Shown one piece after another: positions 8,451-17,508 of a DNA stretch of 36,050 nucleotides. Numbering within the stretch: position 1 is the first letter of the stretch; each line of letters opens with the position of its first letter. The stretch is taken from positions 1 to 36,050 of the forward strand of contig JADHNT010000015.1 in the NCBI GenBank assembly GCA_016779385.1, given 5' to 3'. Source of the DNA: Pseudomonadales bacterium (GTDB taxonomy: Bacteria; Pseudomonadota; Gammaproteobacteria; Pseudomonadales; Azotimanducaceae). The position numbers and the translations under genes are program-made. Below the pieces are notes generated by a model. It was given only the letters and a program-made list of their open reading frames with translations, ran no database searches and was not told where the DNA came from.

Positions 8451-10829
8451 GTGGCTCGGCCTTGGGGGGACAGTCTGGGGTATCGCCTGCTGCGAGGACT
8501 TCTCGGCCGCGCCTTCCGGGCCCGCGCCCTTGATGTCGAGGGGCTCCCGGCGAACCTTGCTATCGCCCCGGTTTACGTCCTTGAGGAGCGCTCTCACCTG
8601 GCGCGCCTGGCCCTGGAAAGCGCTTGCCTTCGCCAGGGCCTACCCCTTGCTCAGGGCGAGCTTGCGGGGCCCAGCACGACGCCGGGGCTGGTGTTTTTGC
8701 GCCGTCGGGAAGGCCACTGGCTGTTCGGTCGGCGAAGCGCCCGGCGCTTTTCCGAAGCCCTGCCCGCGCTCTCGGAGCAGCTTGGTAGCGACGCACCTCC
8801 CCAAATCTTCGCCGTTTCCGTCTTCTGGGGTCGCGCGCCCCAACGCCAGGGTGCGCTCCTCCCCTGGCTATTCAGCGAGCGCTGGTCCACCACGGGCCGG
8901 CTCCGGCGCTGGCTCGCCTTTGCGCTCAACCGCCATCACATCTTTCTTCGCTTTGCCCCGGCCATCGAGCCGGGGGCCTTCCCTCGGGATTGCCCCCCGG
9001 CCATCGCTGAACGGCGCCTCCTAAGGCTACTGCGACAGCACTTTCGGGGGCACCGGGAAGCGCTTCTGGGCCCGGACCTGTCACACCGTCGCACCCTTAT
9101 GGGGGAGGTACTTCAGGATCCTCGAGTCCGCGCGGCCATCGACGACGCAGAGCAGCCTCGAGAGCGGGCCTGGCGTGACGCTCGAGCCATGGCCGAGGAG
9201 ATCGTCTCGGATATTTCCTATCCAACCGTGCGCTTTTTCGACTGGCTTCTCAGCTGGCTCTGGAATCGCCTCTACGACGGGGTGACGGTCAGGCACCTCG
9301 ATCGCGCCCGGGAGCTCGCAGGGGACCACACCCTGGTTTACGTTCCCTGCCATCGCAGCCACGTCGACTATCTTCTGCTCAGCTACGTGCTCTTCTACGG
9401 GGGCGTCATGCTGCCCCATATTGCCGCGGGAAATAATCTCAACCTCCCCGTGGCCGGCCCCCTCCTACGGCGGGGGGGCGCCTTTTTCATGCGCCGTAAG
9501 TTCGCTGGGGATCCCCTCTACACCGCGGTCTTTGAGAGCTACGTGGACCATCTCTTCACCCACGGCTTCGCCATGGAATACTTCGTGGAGGGGGGCCGCA
9601 GTCGGAGCGGCCGCATGCTGAGCGCGCGCTGGGGCATGCTGCGCATGACCCTTGGGGCGCACCACCGCGGGCTCCGCCGACCCCTCGCCTTTGTGCCCGT
9701 GCACCTCAGCTACGAGCGCATTATTGAAGGTGGCAGCTACCTGAAAGAGCTCCGCGGCGGCGAGAAGGAGCGGGAAAGCCTCCTGGGTCTGCTCCGCTCG
9801 GCGCGCCAATTCCTGCGTCAGCGCTTCGGGGGCGTAACCGTCACCTTTGGCGAGCCCCTGCCCCTTCCGACCTTCCTTGCACAGCACCCAACCGCCGGCT
9901 CTGAGGATAGCGCCACCCTACGGGCCCTGGGTGCGACCCTGCTCGGTCGCATCAACGCTGTCGCACCGGCCAATGGCATCGCGCGCCTCGCTCTCCTCTT
10001 CCTCTCCGCGCCGAAGGCGCGCCTGCGCGAGCAGCAGGCCTTGGAAAGCCTGCAGACGCTGGAAGCCTTACTTCAACGCCTGCCCCTGTCGCCCCTGCAG
10101 GCCCATCCGAACCTTGAGGCCAAGGCACTCCTAGAGCGGGGGGAGGAAGATGGGCTTCTGGAGCGCATCGAAGATCCCCTCGGGCCCGTGCTCAGCGCCA
10201 AGCGCGCAGCCCCCTACCTGCTTTGGTATCGAAACGGCCTTGCCCACTGCGTCATCCTGCCGGCGGTGCTACTCGCGCTCGTGAATCGGCCGCGAAGCGA
10301 GGCCTATCTGACAGGAGCCATGACCCGCCTAACCCCACTGCTGACCCACGCCTGGAAGCTCCCCACCGGGAGGGATGGGCTCCCGAGCCCGGAGGCCCAG
10401 CTCACAGCGCTGGAGGAGACGGGGCTTCTGCTTCGGGGCCGCTGCCGAGGCTGGCATCCCAGCCCCCACCCCCTCGGCCCGCTGCTGGCGCAGCTTGGAA
10501 CCGACCTGCTCCACCGTCTCTACCTAGCCGGGCAGCTCCTGAGCGCCCATCCGGGCCTTGATCCGAAAACCTTTGAAACCCGCTGGGAATCCCTAATCCT
10601 GCGCTGGACCTCGGTGCTGGAGGGGGATGAGAAGAGCTTTGCTGCGGAGCGACACGATCTTGCCCTCGCACTGGTGGAGGGGGGCTTCGCGACCCTGAAG
10701 GACAGGGGCCTATTTCCCACGGAGCGTCTTACGGAAACCCTTCGCCTCGGTCGCAGCGCCATTGACCCTGCCCTGCAGAGCCAATTCGCCGAGCCTCAGG
10801 CACTGTTCGCGGAAGACAGCCAGCCGTAG
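8451..10829 (+). CDS. plsB: Glycerol-3-phosphate 1-O-acyltransferase PlsB
   Basis: PlsB is the inner-membrane-associated enzyme that acylates glycerol-3-phosphate to lysophosphatidate, the entry step of phospholipid synthesis. Length (792 residues) is in the family range of about 800. The start is a GTG at 8451 with a purine-rich GGGGAAGGGGG site upstream. The catalytic HX4D motif is H301-D306 in CHRSHVDYLLL. Later acyltransferase blocks are GNNLNLPVAGPLLRRGGAFFMRR, YFVEGGRSRSGRML and FVPVHLSYERIIEGGSY. The long N-terminal region and C-terminal half (after about 480) are typical of the bacterial PlsB form. It stands apart from other lipid genes, directly after gspD. Its 3' end overlaps the convergent rsmJ by 34 bases. 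Confidence 0.96.
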   Translation: MARPWGDSLGYRLLRGLLGRAFRARALDVEGLPANLAIAPVYVLEERSHLARLALESACLRQGLPLAQGELAGPSTTPGLVFLRRREGHWLFGRRSARRFSEALPALSEQLGSDAPPQIFAVSVFWGRAPQRQGALLPWLFSERWSTTGRLRRWLAFALNRHHIFLRFAPAIEPGAFPRDCPPAIAERRLLRLLRQHFRGHREALLGPDLSHRRTLMGEVLQDPRVRAAIDDAEQPRERAWRDARAMAEEIVSDISYPTVRFFDWLLSWLWNRLYDGVTVRHLDRARELAGDHTLVYVPCHRSHVDYLLLSYVLFYGGVMLPHIAAGNNLNLPVAGPLLRRGGAFFMRRKFAGDPLYTAVFESYVDHLFTHGFAMEYFVEGGRSRSGRMLSARWGMLRMTLGAHHRGLRRPLAFVPVHLSYERIIEGGSYLKELRGGEKERESLLGLLRSARQFLRQRFGGVTVTFGEPLPLPTFLAQHPTAGSEDSATLRALGATLLGRINAVAPANGIARLALLFLSAPKARLREQQALESLQTLEALLQRLPLSPLQAHPNLEAKALLERGEEDGLLERIEDPLGPVLSAKRAAPYLLWYRNGLAHCVILPAVLLALVNRPRSEAYLTGAMTRLTPLLTHAWKLPTGRDGLPSPEAQLTALEETGLLLRGRCRGWHPSPHPLGPLLAQLGTDLLHRLYLAGQLLSAHPGLDPKTFETRWESLILRWTSVLEGDEKSFAAERHDLALALVEGGFATLKDRGLFPTERLTETLRLGRSAIDPALQSQFAEPQALFAEDSQP

Positions 10830-11527
10830 AAGTTCACCGCCTTACCACGATGGACAAAATCCGGCGCTGGTGGCGGCGGCAGGTAGCTCGCGGGCCCCTT
10901 CATGACGATGCGCCGAAAGGTTCCGCGCCGGGCCGCGGCGAGCAGTGCTTCAGGCGTACTTACCGCCGCGCGCTCGCCGCCTTCCGACGCCGCAAACAAA
11001 GCATCGAGGACGCGCAACTCTTGAGCCCCAAGGGCGGCCTTTTTTCGAGGGGGATACATCGGGTCCAGATAGGCCGCATGGAAACCCTCCGGTAGGGCGT
11101 CGCAGGCATTCCCAAGGCTCAGTCGCAGCCGGTCCCCCCAGGGGGCTGGACCTTCGACCTCAGCGCGACGAAGGGCATCCACTACCAGCGCCAGCACGGC
11201 AGGGTGGCGCTCGATCAACAGCACCTCTGCCCCCGCTGCCGCCATGCGAGAAGCGTCCCCCGCAAGCCCTCCAGTCATATCCACCACCCGGCGCGGGCCG
11301 TCCTTACGGCGCAGCCCCAGGGCCCGCACCAGGGGCTCCTCGGAAGCCCGCAGTAAACGGTGGGCGAGACGCCCGGCCCCGAAGTCCAAGGTAAGCGGCG
11401 CAAGGGCCAGGACCGCCGGAGGCACGAGGGCCAGGGGCCCGTCCCGACGCCAGCCCCAGCCCTCGGGAAGGGAACACTCCGAAAGCCCATCGAAGACGGA
11501 AGCGGATGGCAACGCCCCCTGAATCAT
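10796..11527 (-). CDS. rsmJ: 16S rRNA (guanine-1516-N2)-methyltransferase RsmJ
   Basis: RsmJ (formerly YhiQ) methylates G1516 of 16S rRNA using S-adenosylmethionine. The start is the ATG at 11527, which shares its A with the TGA of tsaB (TGATG), a standard coupled junction. A further in-frame ATG at 11572 would lie inside tsaB and lacks a ribosome binding site. The 243-residue product has the methyltransferase fold: VVDMTGGLAGDASRMAAAG as the AdoMet-binding loop, VLLIERHPAVLALV, and AAYLDPMYPPRKKAAL, the family-specific DPMYP catalytic segment. A C-terminal KGPASYLPPP and HRGKAVNFYGWL region also matches. The 3' end overlaps the convergent plsB end by 34 bases. Confidence 0.93.
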   Translation of the reverse strand: MIQGALPSASVFDGLSECSLPEGWGWRRDGPLALVPPAVLALAPLTLDFGAGRLAHRLLRASEEPLVRALGLRRKDGPRRVVDMTGGLAGDASRMAAAGAEVLLIERHPAVLALVVDALRRAEVEGPAPWGDRLRLSLGNACDALPEGFHAAYLDPMYPPRKKAALGAQELRVLDALFAASEGGERAAVSTPEALLAAARRGTFRRIVMKGPASYLPPPPAPDFVHRGKAVNFYGWLSSANSA

Positions 11528-12252
11528 CAAGCGCTGGGGACAGGGATGCCCGGGGCCGCCGCGGGCTGCCATCGCACGCGGCCCTCGAGGTAACGCGGCA
11601 CCGCCTTTTCCGGGGCGCCGGGCTCGCGCTGGGCCACCAGGGGCAGCAACGCCCGAGCTCGTACGATGTTGCTGGACTCCCGGAAGCCCGCTTCAGCGCC
11701 CCTCGGGGCAAGGGCTGGAAGGTCCTGCCCATCGCCAATCAGCCCCCACTGAGAGGAAAGGGCCGGCGCCTCCGTCAGAGACTCAACCGTGGTGATCTCA
11801 TCCTCGTCCTCATAGGCAAGCCCGCTCTCATCAAGGACAAAGGTTGCTCGATAGAGCTCCCCCATGCGCGCATCCACCAGCACCTCCACCGCGTCCAGCC
11901 CCTCGGCCACCAACGCGGCCTGATGGGTCAGCGCAAGCGCCTCAAGGCTTGAGATGCAAAGCACCGGCGCGCCCGCGGCAAAGGCCATGGCCTGCGCCGC
12001 AGAGGTGCCAATGCGCAAGCCCGTAAAGGCGCCAGGACCCACGGAAAGCACAAGACAATCTAACGCTCGGGGAGACAGCGCCGCTTCCTTGAACAGCTCA
12101 TCAAGTAGGGCAAGGAGCCGTTCGTTATGAATGCGGGCGCCCGTTTCGTGGCGCTCCAGCACCCGCCCCTCCGTGCTCAAGGCGAGGGAGCAGGCGGGCC
12201 CCGAGGTGTCGAGGGCAAGAACGTTCGACGGCAATGTAAGCGATCCCAACAT
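11527..12252 (-). CDS. tsaB: tRNA threonylcarbamoyladenosine biosynthesis protein TsaB
   Basis: TsaB (YeaZ) is the scaffold partner of TsaD and TsaE in making the t6A modification at position 37 of ANN-decoding tRNAs. The 241-residue protein is of normal length. Family marks include VLALDTSGPACSLAL at the N-terminus, the SVGPGAFTGLRIGTSAAQAMAFA helix, ISSLEALA and VLVDARMGELYRA. The ATG at 12252 has AAGGGG upstream at suitable spacing. It is first of a two-gene unit with rsmJ (1-base TGATG overlap) and is divergent from moeA across 62 bases. In Pseudomonas tsaB adjoins adk; here moeA and a histone-like gene separate them. Confidence 0.94.
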   Translation of the reverse strand: MLGSLTLPSNVLALDTSGPACSLALSTEGRVLERHETGARIHNERLLALLDELFKEAALSPRALDCLVLSVGPGAFTGLRIGTSAAQAMAFAAGAPVLCISSLEALALTHQAALVAEGLDAVEVLVDARMGELYRATFVLDESGLAYEDEDEITTVESLTEAPALSSQWGLIGDGQDLPALAPRGAEAGFRESSNIVRARALLPLVAQREPGAPEKAVPRYLEGRVRWQPAAAPGIPVPSA

Positions 12253-12276
12253 GGCGTGCCCCTTTGGTCGGGGCGC

Positions 12277-12284
12277 TAGAATAC
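12277..12284. promoter_or_regulatory. Possible overlapping -10 elements of moeA and tsaB
   Basis: In the 62-base gap between the divergent genes, TAGAAT (12277-12282, + strand) could be a -10 for moeA. TATTCT (RC of 12279-12284, - strand) could be one for tsaB. No convincing -35 hexamer accompanies either. If both are used, the two transcripts would start from overlapping sites. Confidence 0.3.
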
Positions 12285-12314
12285 GGCGTTACCCCGCAAA
12301 GGACGACCCTTGCC

Positions 12315-13520
12315 ATGATCGAGCTTGACGACGCTTGGGCGCAGCTAGAAGCCACGCTCCCCGCCCCACAGACGGAAGAGCGCCTTACCCTAAGCGCAGC
12401 GCTCGGACGGATCTTGAGCGAGGCGCCACGGGCAACCCACGCCGTACCCCCCTTCCCAGCCTCCGCTATGGACGGCTATGCCTGCCGAGAGGCGGAGTTG
12501 GGTGCGCTAGGCAAAGAGGGGCTGGCCGTGGTCGGAACGGCCTGGGCCGGGCAGCCCTGGAACGAAGCCCTTCCCCCGGGAAGCTGCCTGCGCATCTTCA
12601 CTGGCGCACCGGTGCCGCCCGGCTGCGACAGCGTCCTCCCGCAGGAGGAATTGCGCCGGGAAGGAGACCGGATCTTCGCCGAACAGACCCTTGAGGGCGG
12701 GCGCTATGTGCGCCCCGCTGGAGGTGACGTCGACGAGGGTCAGCCCCTAGGGCAACCCGGTCTCGCTCTTCATGCACGGCACCTGGGACTCTTCGCCGCA
12801 GCGGGGCTCGACGCCGTGCGCTGCTGGCGTCGACCTCGGGTCGCCCTGCTCAGCACCGGGGACGAACTCGCCGAGCCCGGCGCCCCCCTGGCCTGGGGGC
12901 AGATTCATGACGCAAGCCAAGCCCTGCTACCCGCGGCCCTCGCCGCCCTTCCCGTCGAGGTGCTGGGGTGCTGGCACAGCCGTGACGACACCGCCGCGCT
13001 CGAGCGCACCCTCGGGGCTATGCTCGAGAGGGGGGCCGATGCGCTGATCTCCACCGGCGGAGTTTCCGTAGGCGATGCGGACGTGCTGAGGCCTTGGCTC
13101 GAACAGCAGGGGGCGCTCACCTTCCATCGCCTCGCGCTAAAGCCCGGTCGCCCCTTCAGCTACGGCATGCTGCAGGGACAACGGGCCTTCTTTGGTCTTC
13201 CAGGAAACCCCGTTTCTGCCTTTGCGACCTTTCATTTGCTCGTCGCGCCGGCCCTGCGCGTGCTGGCCGGGGAATCCCCAACGCCCCCCCTGCGCCTCCG
13301 GGGAACGCTGGCGAAAGCCCTCAAGAAGGCGCCGGGGCGCCGCGACTTCCAAAGGGGAAGCTTTACGGCCACGGCTCAGGGCTTCTCCGTGCAAGCCTTC
13401 GATGCGCAGGATTCCCATCTGCTCAGCGGCCTCGCCGAAGCCAACTGCCTGCTCGATCTTCCGCTTCCCGAGGGAGATCTTCCCGCCGGCGCGGAGATCA
13501 CCTTTTTACCCCTGGCATAA
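12315..13520 (+). CDS. moeA: Molybdopterin molybdenumtransferase MoeA
   Basis: MoeA inserts molybdenum into adenylylated molybdopterin to give the molybdenum cofactor. The ATG at 12315 has AAAGGA upstream; a TTG at 12264 in frame is unlikely. The 401-residue product is of family length. Visible marks are PFPASAMDGYACR near residue 50, IFTGAPVPPGCDSVLPQEE (about 95-115), the MPT-binding domain with VALLSTGDEL, ISTGGVSVGDADVLRPWLE, HRLALKPGRPFSYG and FFGLPGNPVSAFATF, and a C-terminal beta-barrel domain. No other molybdenum cofactor gene is in the window. It ends in a strong terminator and is the only + gene between plsB and nadB. Confidence 0.95.
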   Translation: MIELDDAWAQLEATLPAPQTEERLTLSAALGRILSEAPRATHAVPPFPASAMDGYACREAELGALGKEGLAVVGTAWAGQPWNEALPPGSCLRIFTGAPVPPGCDSVLPQEELRREGDRIFAEQTLEGGRYVRPAGGDVDEGQPLGQPGLALHARHLGLFAAAGLDAVRCWRRPRVALLSTGDELAEPGAPLAWGQIHDASQALLPAALAALPVEVLGCWHSRDDTAALERTLGAMLERGADALISTGGVSVGDADVLRPWLEQQGALTFHRLALKPGRPFSYGMLQGQRAFFGLPGNPVSAFATFHLLVAPALRVLAGESPTPPLRLRGTLAKALKKAPGRRDFQRGSFTATAQGFSVQAFDAQDSHLLSGLAEANCLLDLPLPEGDLPAGAEITFLPLA

Positions 13521-13553
13521 AAAAATCCCCGGAGGTTACCCCCGGGGATTTTT
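13521..13553. terminator. Bidirectional rho-independent terminator of moeA and the histone-like gene
   Basis: A perfect 12-bp stem (AAAAATCCCCGG, 13521-13532, against CCGGGGATTTTT, 13542-13553) encloses a 9-base loop. Read on the + strand it is followed by a T-run directly after the moeA stop. Read on the - strand it also ends in a T-run, beyond the histone-like gene stop at 13587. It can therefore end transcription from both converging genes. Confidence 0.93.
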
Positions 13554-13586
13554 CAACGACACATCGCCCTAGGGGCGAAGAGCGCC

Positions 13587-14285
13587 TTACTTCGCCTTAG
13601 CGGCCGCTTTCTTCGCCGGTGCCTTGCGGGCCGGCGCCTTCTTCACAACGGGCTTTTCCGCCGCCGTTTTTTTCGCAGCTGCCTTCGGCGCTGCAGCCGT
13701 CTTTGCCGCAGGCGCCTTCACGGCGGGTTTCTGAGCAGGCGGCTTCTTCGCTGCGGGCTTCTTCGCGACGCCTTTTTCAAGAGCCCGAAGCCGACGCGCA
13801 GCGGCCGCGGCCCGAGCGGCAGCCCGACGCTTCTCCACCCGCGCAAGCTCCGCAGCCTTCTTGCCGCGGAACTGGGCAACGGCCTTCTCGAGGCGCTCGG
13901 ACAGCTTAGCCTGCGCTGCGGCATTAGCCGCTGCGAGCTTCGCTTCGATACTGATCTTCTGCGCAGCCACCTTGGCCTTGGCCTTCGCTCCCCGCAGGGC
14001 GGCCTGCGCACTGGCGAGGGTGCCGCGGGTCGCACGCACCTTCTCGCTCGCCTCTTGAAGTTTAGCCCGCGCCGCGGCCAGTGCGTTTTTGTCTGTCTTG
14101 CGGGCAGAAGCGCGAGCCTTTAACTGCGCTGCTAAAACGCGCTTTTTTACCGCAGCCACCCGGGCACGATCTGCCTCCATGGCCTTTTGCGCCGCAGCCA
14201 GCGCCTTTTCCGCGCGTGCCAGCTCGGGGTTGGCCGGGCTTGTCGGGACCTTTGCTGCAGTTTTCGCTCGTGGCGCTTTCGCCAT
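13587..14285 (-). CDS. Lysine/alanine-rich histone H1-like protein (AlgP-like tail)
   Basis: The 232-residue product is almost wholly Ala, Lys, Arg and Glu. Residues about 25-165 have heptad-like Ala/Leu spacing with mixed charge and look like a long coiled coil. Residues about 165-232 form a strongly basic tail of short AAKKPA- and KAPAKK-type repeats, as in eukaryotic H1 and in Pseudomonas AlgP. This suggests a nucleoid-associated DNA-binding protein, but low complexity makes homology uncertain. The ATG at 14285 (MAKAPRAKT) is chosen because TAAGGAG lies upstream; a longer frame to 14420 lacks support. A plausible sigma-70 promoter lies about 55 bases upstream, so the gene can be expressed apart from adk. 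It ends at the shared terminator. Confidence 0.8.
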   Translation of the reverse strand: MAKAPRAKTAAKVPTSPANPELARAEKALAAAQKAMEADRARVAAVKKRVLAAQLKARASARKTDKNALAAARAKLQEASEKVRATRGTLASAQAALRGAKAKAKVAAQKISIEAKLAAANAAAQAKLSERLEKAVAQFRGKKAAELARVEKRRAAARAAAAARRLRALEKGVAKKPAAKKPPAQKPAVKAPAAKTAAAPKAAAKKTAAEKPVVKKAPARKAPAKKAAAKAK

Positions 14286-14339
14286 GGGATACTCCTTAGG
14301 TTGCTTCAAAAAATGCGGATACCCGCAAAACAGCGCCGA

Positions 14340-14368
14340 ATCATACGAGGACATCGGCGAAATTTCAT
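14340..14368 (-). promoter_or_regulatory. Likely sigma-70 promoter of the histone-like gene
   Basis: On the - strand ATGAAA (RC of 14363-14368; 4 of 6 to TTGACA) is separated by 17 bases from TATGAT (RC of 14340-14345; 5 of 6 to TATAAT). Transcription would start near 14333 and give a leader of about 48 bases. It lies in the 196-base gap after adk; the rest of that gap holds a short GCCCTG/CAGGGC hairpin without a T-run. Confidence 0.6.
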
Positions 14369-14481
14369 CTTTGCCTACCGCGCGCCCAGACAAGTTTCCA
14401 ATGGCGCAAAAAAAACGCACGATTCCCTCGGGAAACGCGCGCCTCTTTAGAGCCCTGCTTCAGGGCCTTAGCGCAACGGCC

Positions 14482-15207
<726 letters not shown>

Positions 15208-15234
15208 CTAGGACCGGAAACCTTACACGGGCCC

Positions 15235-17484
15235 CTAGGGCCGGACAAGCGCCGTTCCAACCCCATCCCGCGGGGTTCTACGCGCATCAATGACGTTCGG
15301 AATCTGAGTAATGCGGTCAAGTAAACGCCCAAGAGAGGGAAGGCCATCGAGCTCCACCGTAAGCTCAATGGTGGCCGTGGACACCAGGCGATCGGTGCGC
15401 GTGGTGCTCGAAAGAACGTCGACGTGCTCCTGAGCAAACACGTGCGTCACGTCGAAGAGCAAACCGGCCCGATCGTAAGCGCGTACCTCGATATCGAAGG
15501 GGAAGCGGCGGGGGATACTGCTCCCCCATTCCAGCTTGATGAGCTTCCCCGGCGCGTCCCGCTCCAGAGCGAGAATTTGCGGACATTCCCGGCGATGCAC
15601 GCGCACGGCACCCTCAAAGACTTCCCCGAGGATGCTGTGATGCCCCTCCGGCGTGCAGCAGTCGGCCAGGGTGACGGAACGATTACCCGCCCCCAGCACA
15701 TCGGGACGCAGCGACTCCGCTGCCTGAGGTAAAAGGTCTAGCTGGAGGTCCTCGCCCTCGCGTTCAGCAACCGCTTGCGCCGCTTCGAGCACCGCTTCCA
15801 TGGTGACCTCCCCCACGGCCACGGCGCCGAAAAGTACTTCCTCAGAATCAAGCTCAAGGCGCGGGAGCACGCGCGGCAGCACCCGGGCATCAAGGGACAA
15901 GCGTGTGAGCTCCCGGAGCACGCGCTGCCGCCCCTCGTCGAGGTTTCGTGCTCGATCCCTCGCCCGAAACCAGGCCTGAACCTTCGCACGGGCACGGGGC
16001 GTCGTGAGATAGCCGAGGTTGGGATTCAACCAGCTCGACGCCGGCTCTTCCTGGTCGCCGGTGAGTATTTCCACCTTCTGGCCCGTTTCCAGCGGCGTAT
16101 TTAGGGGCACGATGCGGCCATCGACCCGCGCTGCTCGGCACCGGTGACCGACCTCCGTGTGAATGCGGTAGGCGTAATCAAGAGGCGTGGCTCTCGGAGC
16201 CAGATCAATCACATGGCCTTCTGGGGTCAGGAGGTAGATGCGCTCCTGGTCGAACTCCCGACGCAGGCTATCACCGAGGGAACCCAAGTCCCCAAGCTCC
16301 TCCTGCCACTCAAGTACCTGGCGTAGCCAGGTCACCTTGCGATCGTAGGCGCTGTTATCGGTCAGCGTGTCGCCCTTGTACGCCCAGTGGGCGCACACGC
16401 CGAGCTCCGCTTCCTCATGCATTTCCTGGGTACGGATTTGCACTTCCAGGGTGAGCCCCTCGGGCCCAACCACGGCCGTGTGGATGGATCGGTAGCCGTT
16501 CTCCTTTGGAGAGGTGATGTAATCGTCAAACTCCCGGGGGATGTGGCGCCACAGGGAATGGACGACGCCCAGGGCGCCGTAGCAATCCCGGAGCTCATCG
16601 ACCAGCACCCGCACCGCGCGCACGTCGTACATCTCTTCGAAGCCGATGCCCTTCCGCTGCATCTTTCGATAGATGGAATAGATGTGCTTCGGTCGTCCCG
16701 AGACTACAGCGTGGATTCCGGAGCTTTCCAGCTTGTCTGTGAGGGTGGCGACCACCTGCTTGATATAGCCTTCCCGGGCTTTGCGCCGTTCCTTAAGAAG
16801 CTTGGCCACACGCTTATAAGCCTCAGGCTCGAGATAGCGGAAAGCCAGATCCTCAAGCTCCCAGCGCAAGTGACCAATGCCGAGGCGATGGGCCAGGGGG
16901 GCATAGACATCAACGATTTCCTGGGCAACCCGTAGCTGCCGCTCCCGGCGCGCGAGCTTCGCACTTCGAATGGCGCAGGTACGCTCAGCGAGCTTAATGA
17001 GGGCGACGCGCACGTCATCAATCAGCGCGACCAGCATCTTACGGACGTTTTCAATCTGCGTTTCCTGGGAGCCGATGGCCTTCGGCGCGGAGGACAGCTT
17101 TAGGGCGCTGACCGCCGCCATGCGCAGGACCCCGTCGACGAGACCACGAACCCGAGGCCCGAAGGCACTTTCGACTGCCTGAAGCTCGAGCTTCTTTTCT
17201 CTCACGGCGCGGTAAAGTAGCCCCGCGATGATGGCGTCTTCGTCGGCCCGAAGCTCGGCGAGAATTTCCGCCATATCGAGGCCCGTCTCGAAACTGGAGA
17301 TCCCCGAGGCCCAAAGGTTTTTCGCGGCAATGGCGTCCCGCTCAGCCTGCTGCGCCTTCAGCACGGCCTGGCGTAGGCGCTCAGGATTACGCGCCGGAGC
17401 CGCGGCACAAAAAGCCGCCAGCCACCCCTCCACATCCACCTCCCCGGTGGTGGTTCGGGGCCGATCATCCTTTACCTTAACCAC
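15235..17484 (-). CDS. relA: (p)ppGpp synthetase RelA
   Basis: RelA makes (p)ppGpp on stalled ribosomes carrying uncharged tRNA and triggers the stringent response. The GTG at 17484 has GAGGGA upstream and yields MVKVKDDRP, like other RelA N-termini. The 749-residue protein has a pseudo-hydrolase domain: the HDxxED hydrolase motif is replaced by YRAVREKK (about 91-98), so it should be synthesis-only. The synthetase domain (about 235-370) shows RPKHIYSIYRKM, ENGYRSIHT and QIRTQEMHEEAELGVCAHW. A TGS domain lies at about 415-475, a Cys/His zinc-type region at about 608-634 (DCC ... HRREC), and a C-terminal ACT domain at about 664-735. It lies 24 bases after rlmD. Confidence 0.96.
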   Translation of the reverse strand: MVKVKDDRPRTTTGEVDVEGWLAAFCAAAPARNPERLRQAVLKAQQAERDAIAAKNLWASGISSFETGLDMAEILAELRADEDAIIAGLLYRAVREKKLELQAVESAFGPRVRGLVDGVLRMAAVSALKLSSAPKAIGSQETQIENVRKMLVALIDDVRVALIKLAERTCAIRSAKLARRERQLRVAQEIVDVYAPLAHRLGIGHLRWELEDLAFRYLEPEAYKRVAKLLKERRKAREGYIKQVVATLTDKLESSGIHAVVSGRPKHIYSIYRKMQRKGIGFEEMYDVRAVRVLVDELRDCYGALGVVHSLWRHIPREFDDYITSPKENGYRSIHTAVVGPEGLTLEVQIRTQEMHEEAELGVCAHWAYKGDTLTDNSAYDRKVTWLRQVLEWQEELGDLGSLGDSLRREFDQERIYLLTPEGHVIDLAPRATPLDYAYRIHTEVGHRCRAARVDGRIVPLNTPLETGQKVEILTGDQEEPASSWLNPNLGYLTTPRARAKVQAWFRARDRARNLDEGRQRVLRELTRLSLDARVLPRVLPRLELDSEEVLFGAVAVGEVTMEAVLEAAQAVAEREGEDLQLDLLPQAAESLRPDVLGAGNRSVTLADCCTPEGHHSILGEVFEGAVRVHRRECPQILALERDAPGKLIKLEWGSSIPRRFPFDIEVRAYDRAGLLFDVTHVFAQEHVDVLSSTTRTDRLVSTATIELTVELDGLPSLGRLLDRITQIPNVIDARRTPRDGVGTALVRP

Positions 17485-17508
17485 ACCTCTTCCCTCGTCT
17501 CTGCATGC

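Noticed and set aside
13565-13577. CGCCC-TAG-GGGCG mini hairpin near the histone-like stop
   Set aside because: Only 5 bp and redundant with the strong adjacent terminator.
14452-14466. GCCCTG-CTT-CAGGGC hairpin after adk as a terminator
   Set aside because: The stem is only 6 bp and no T-run follows on the - strand.
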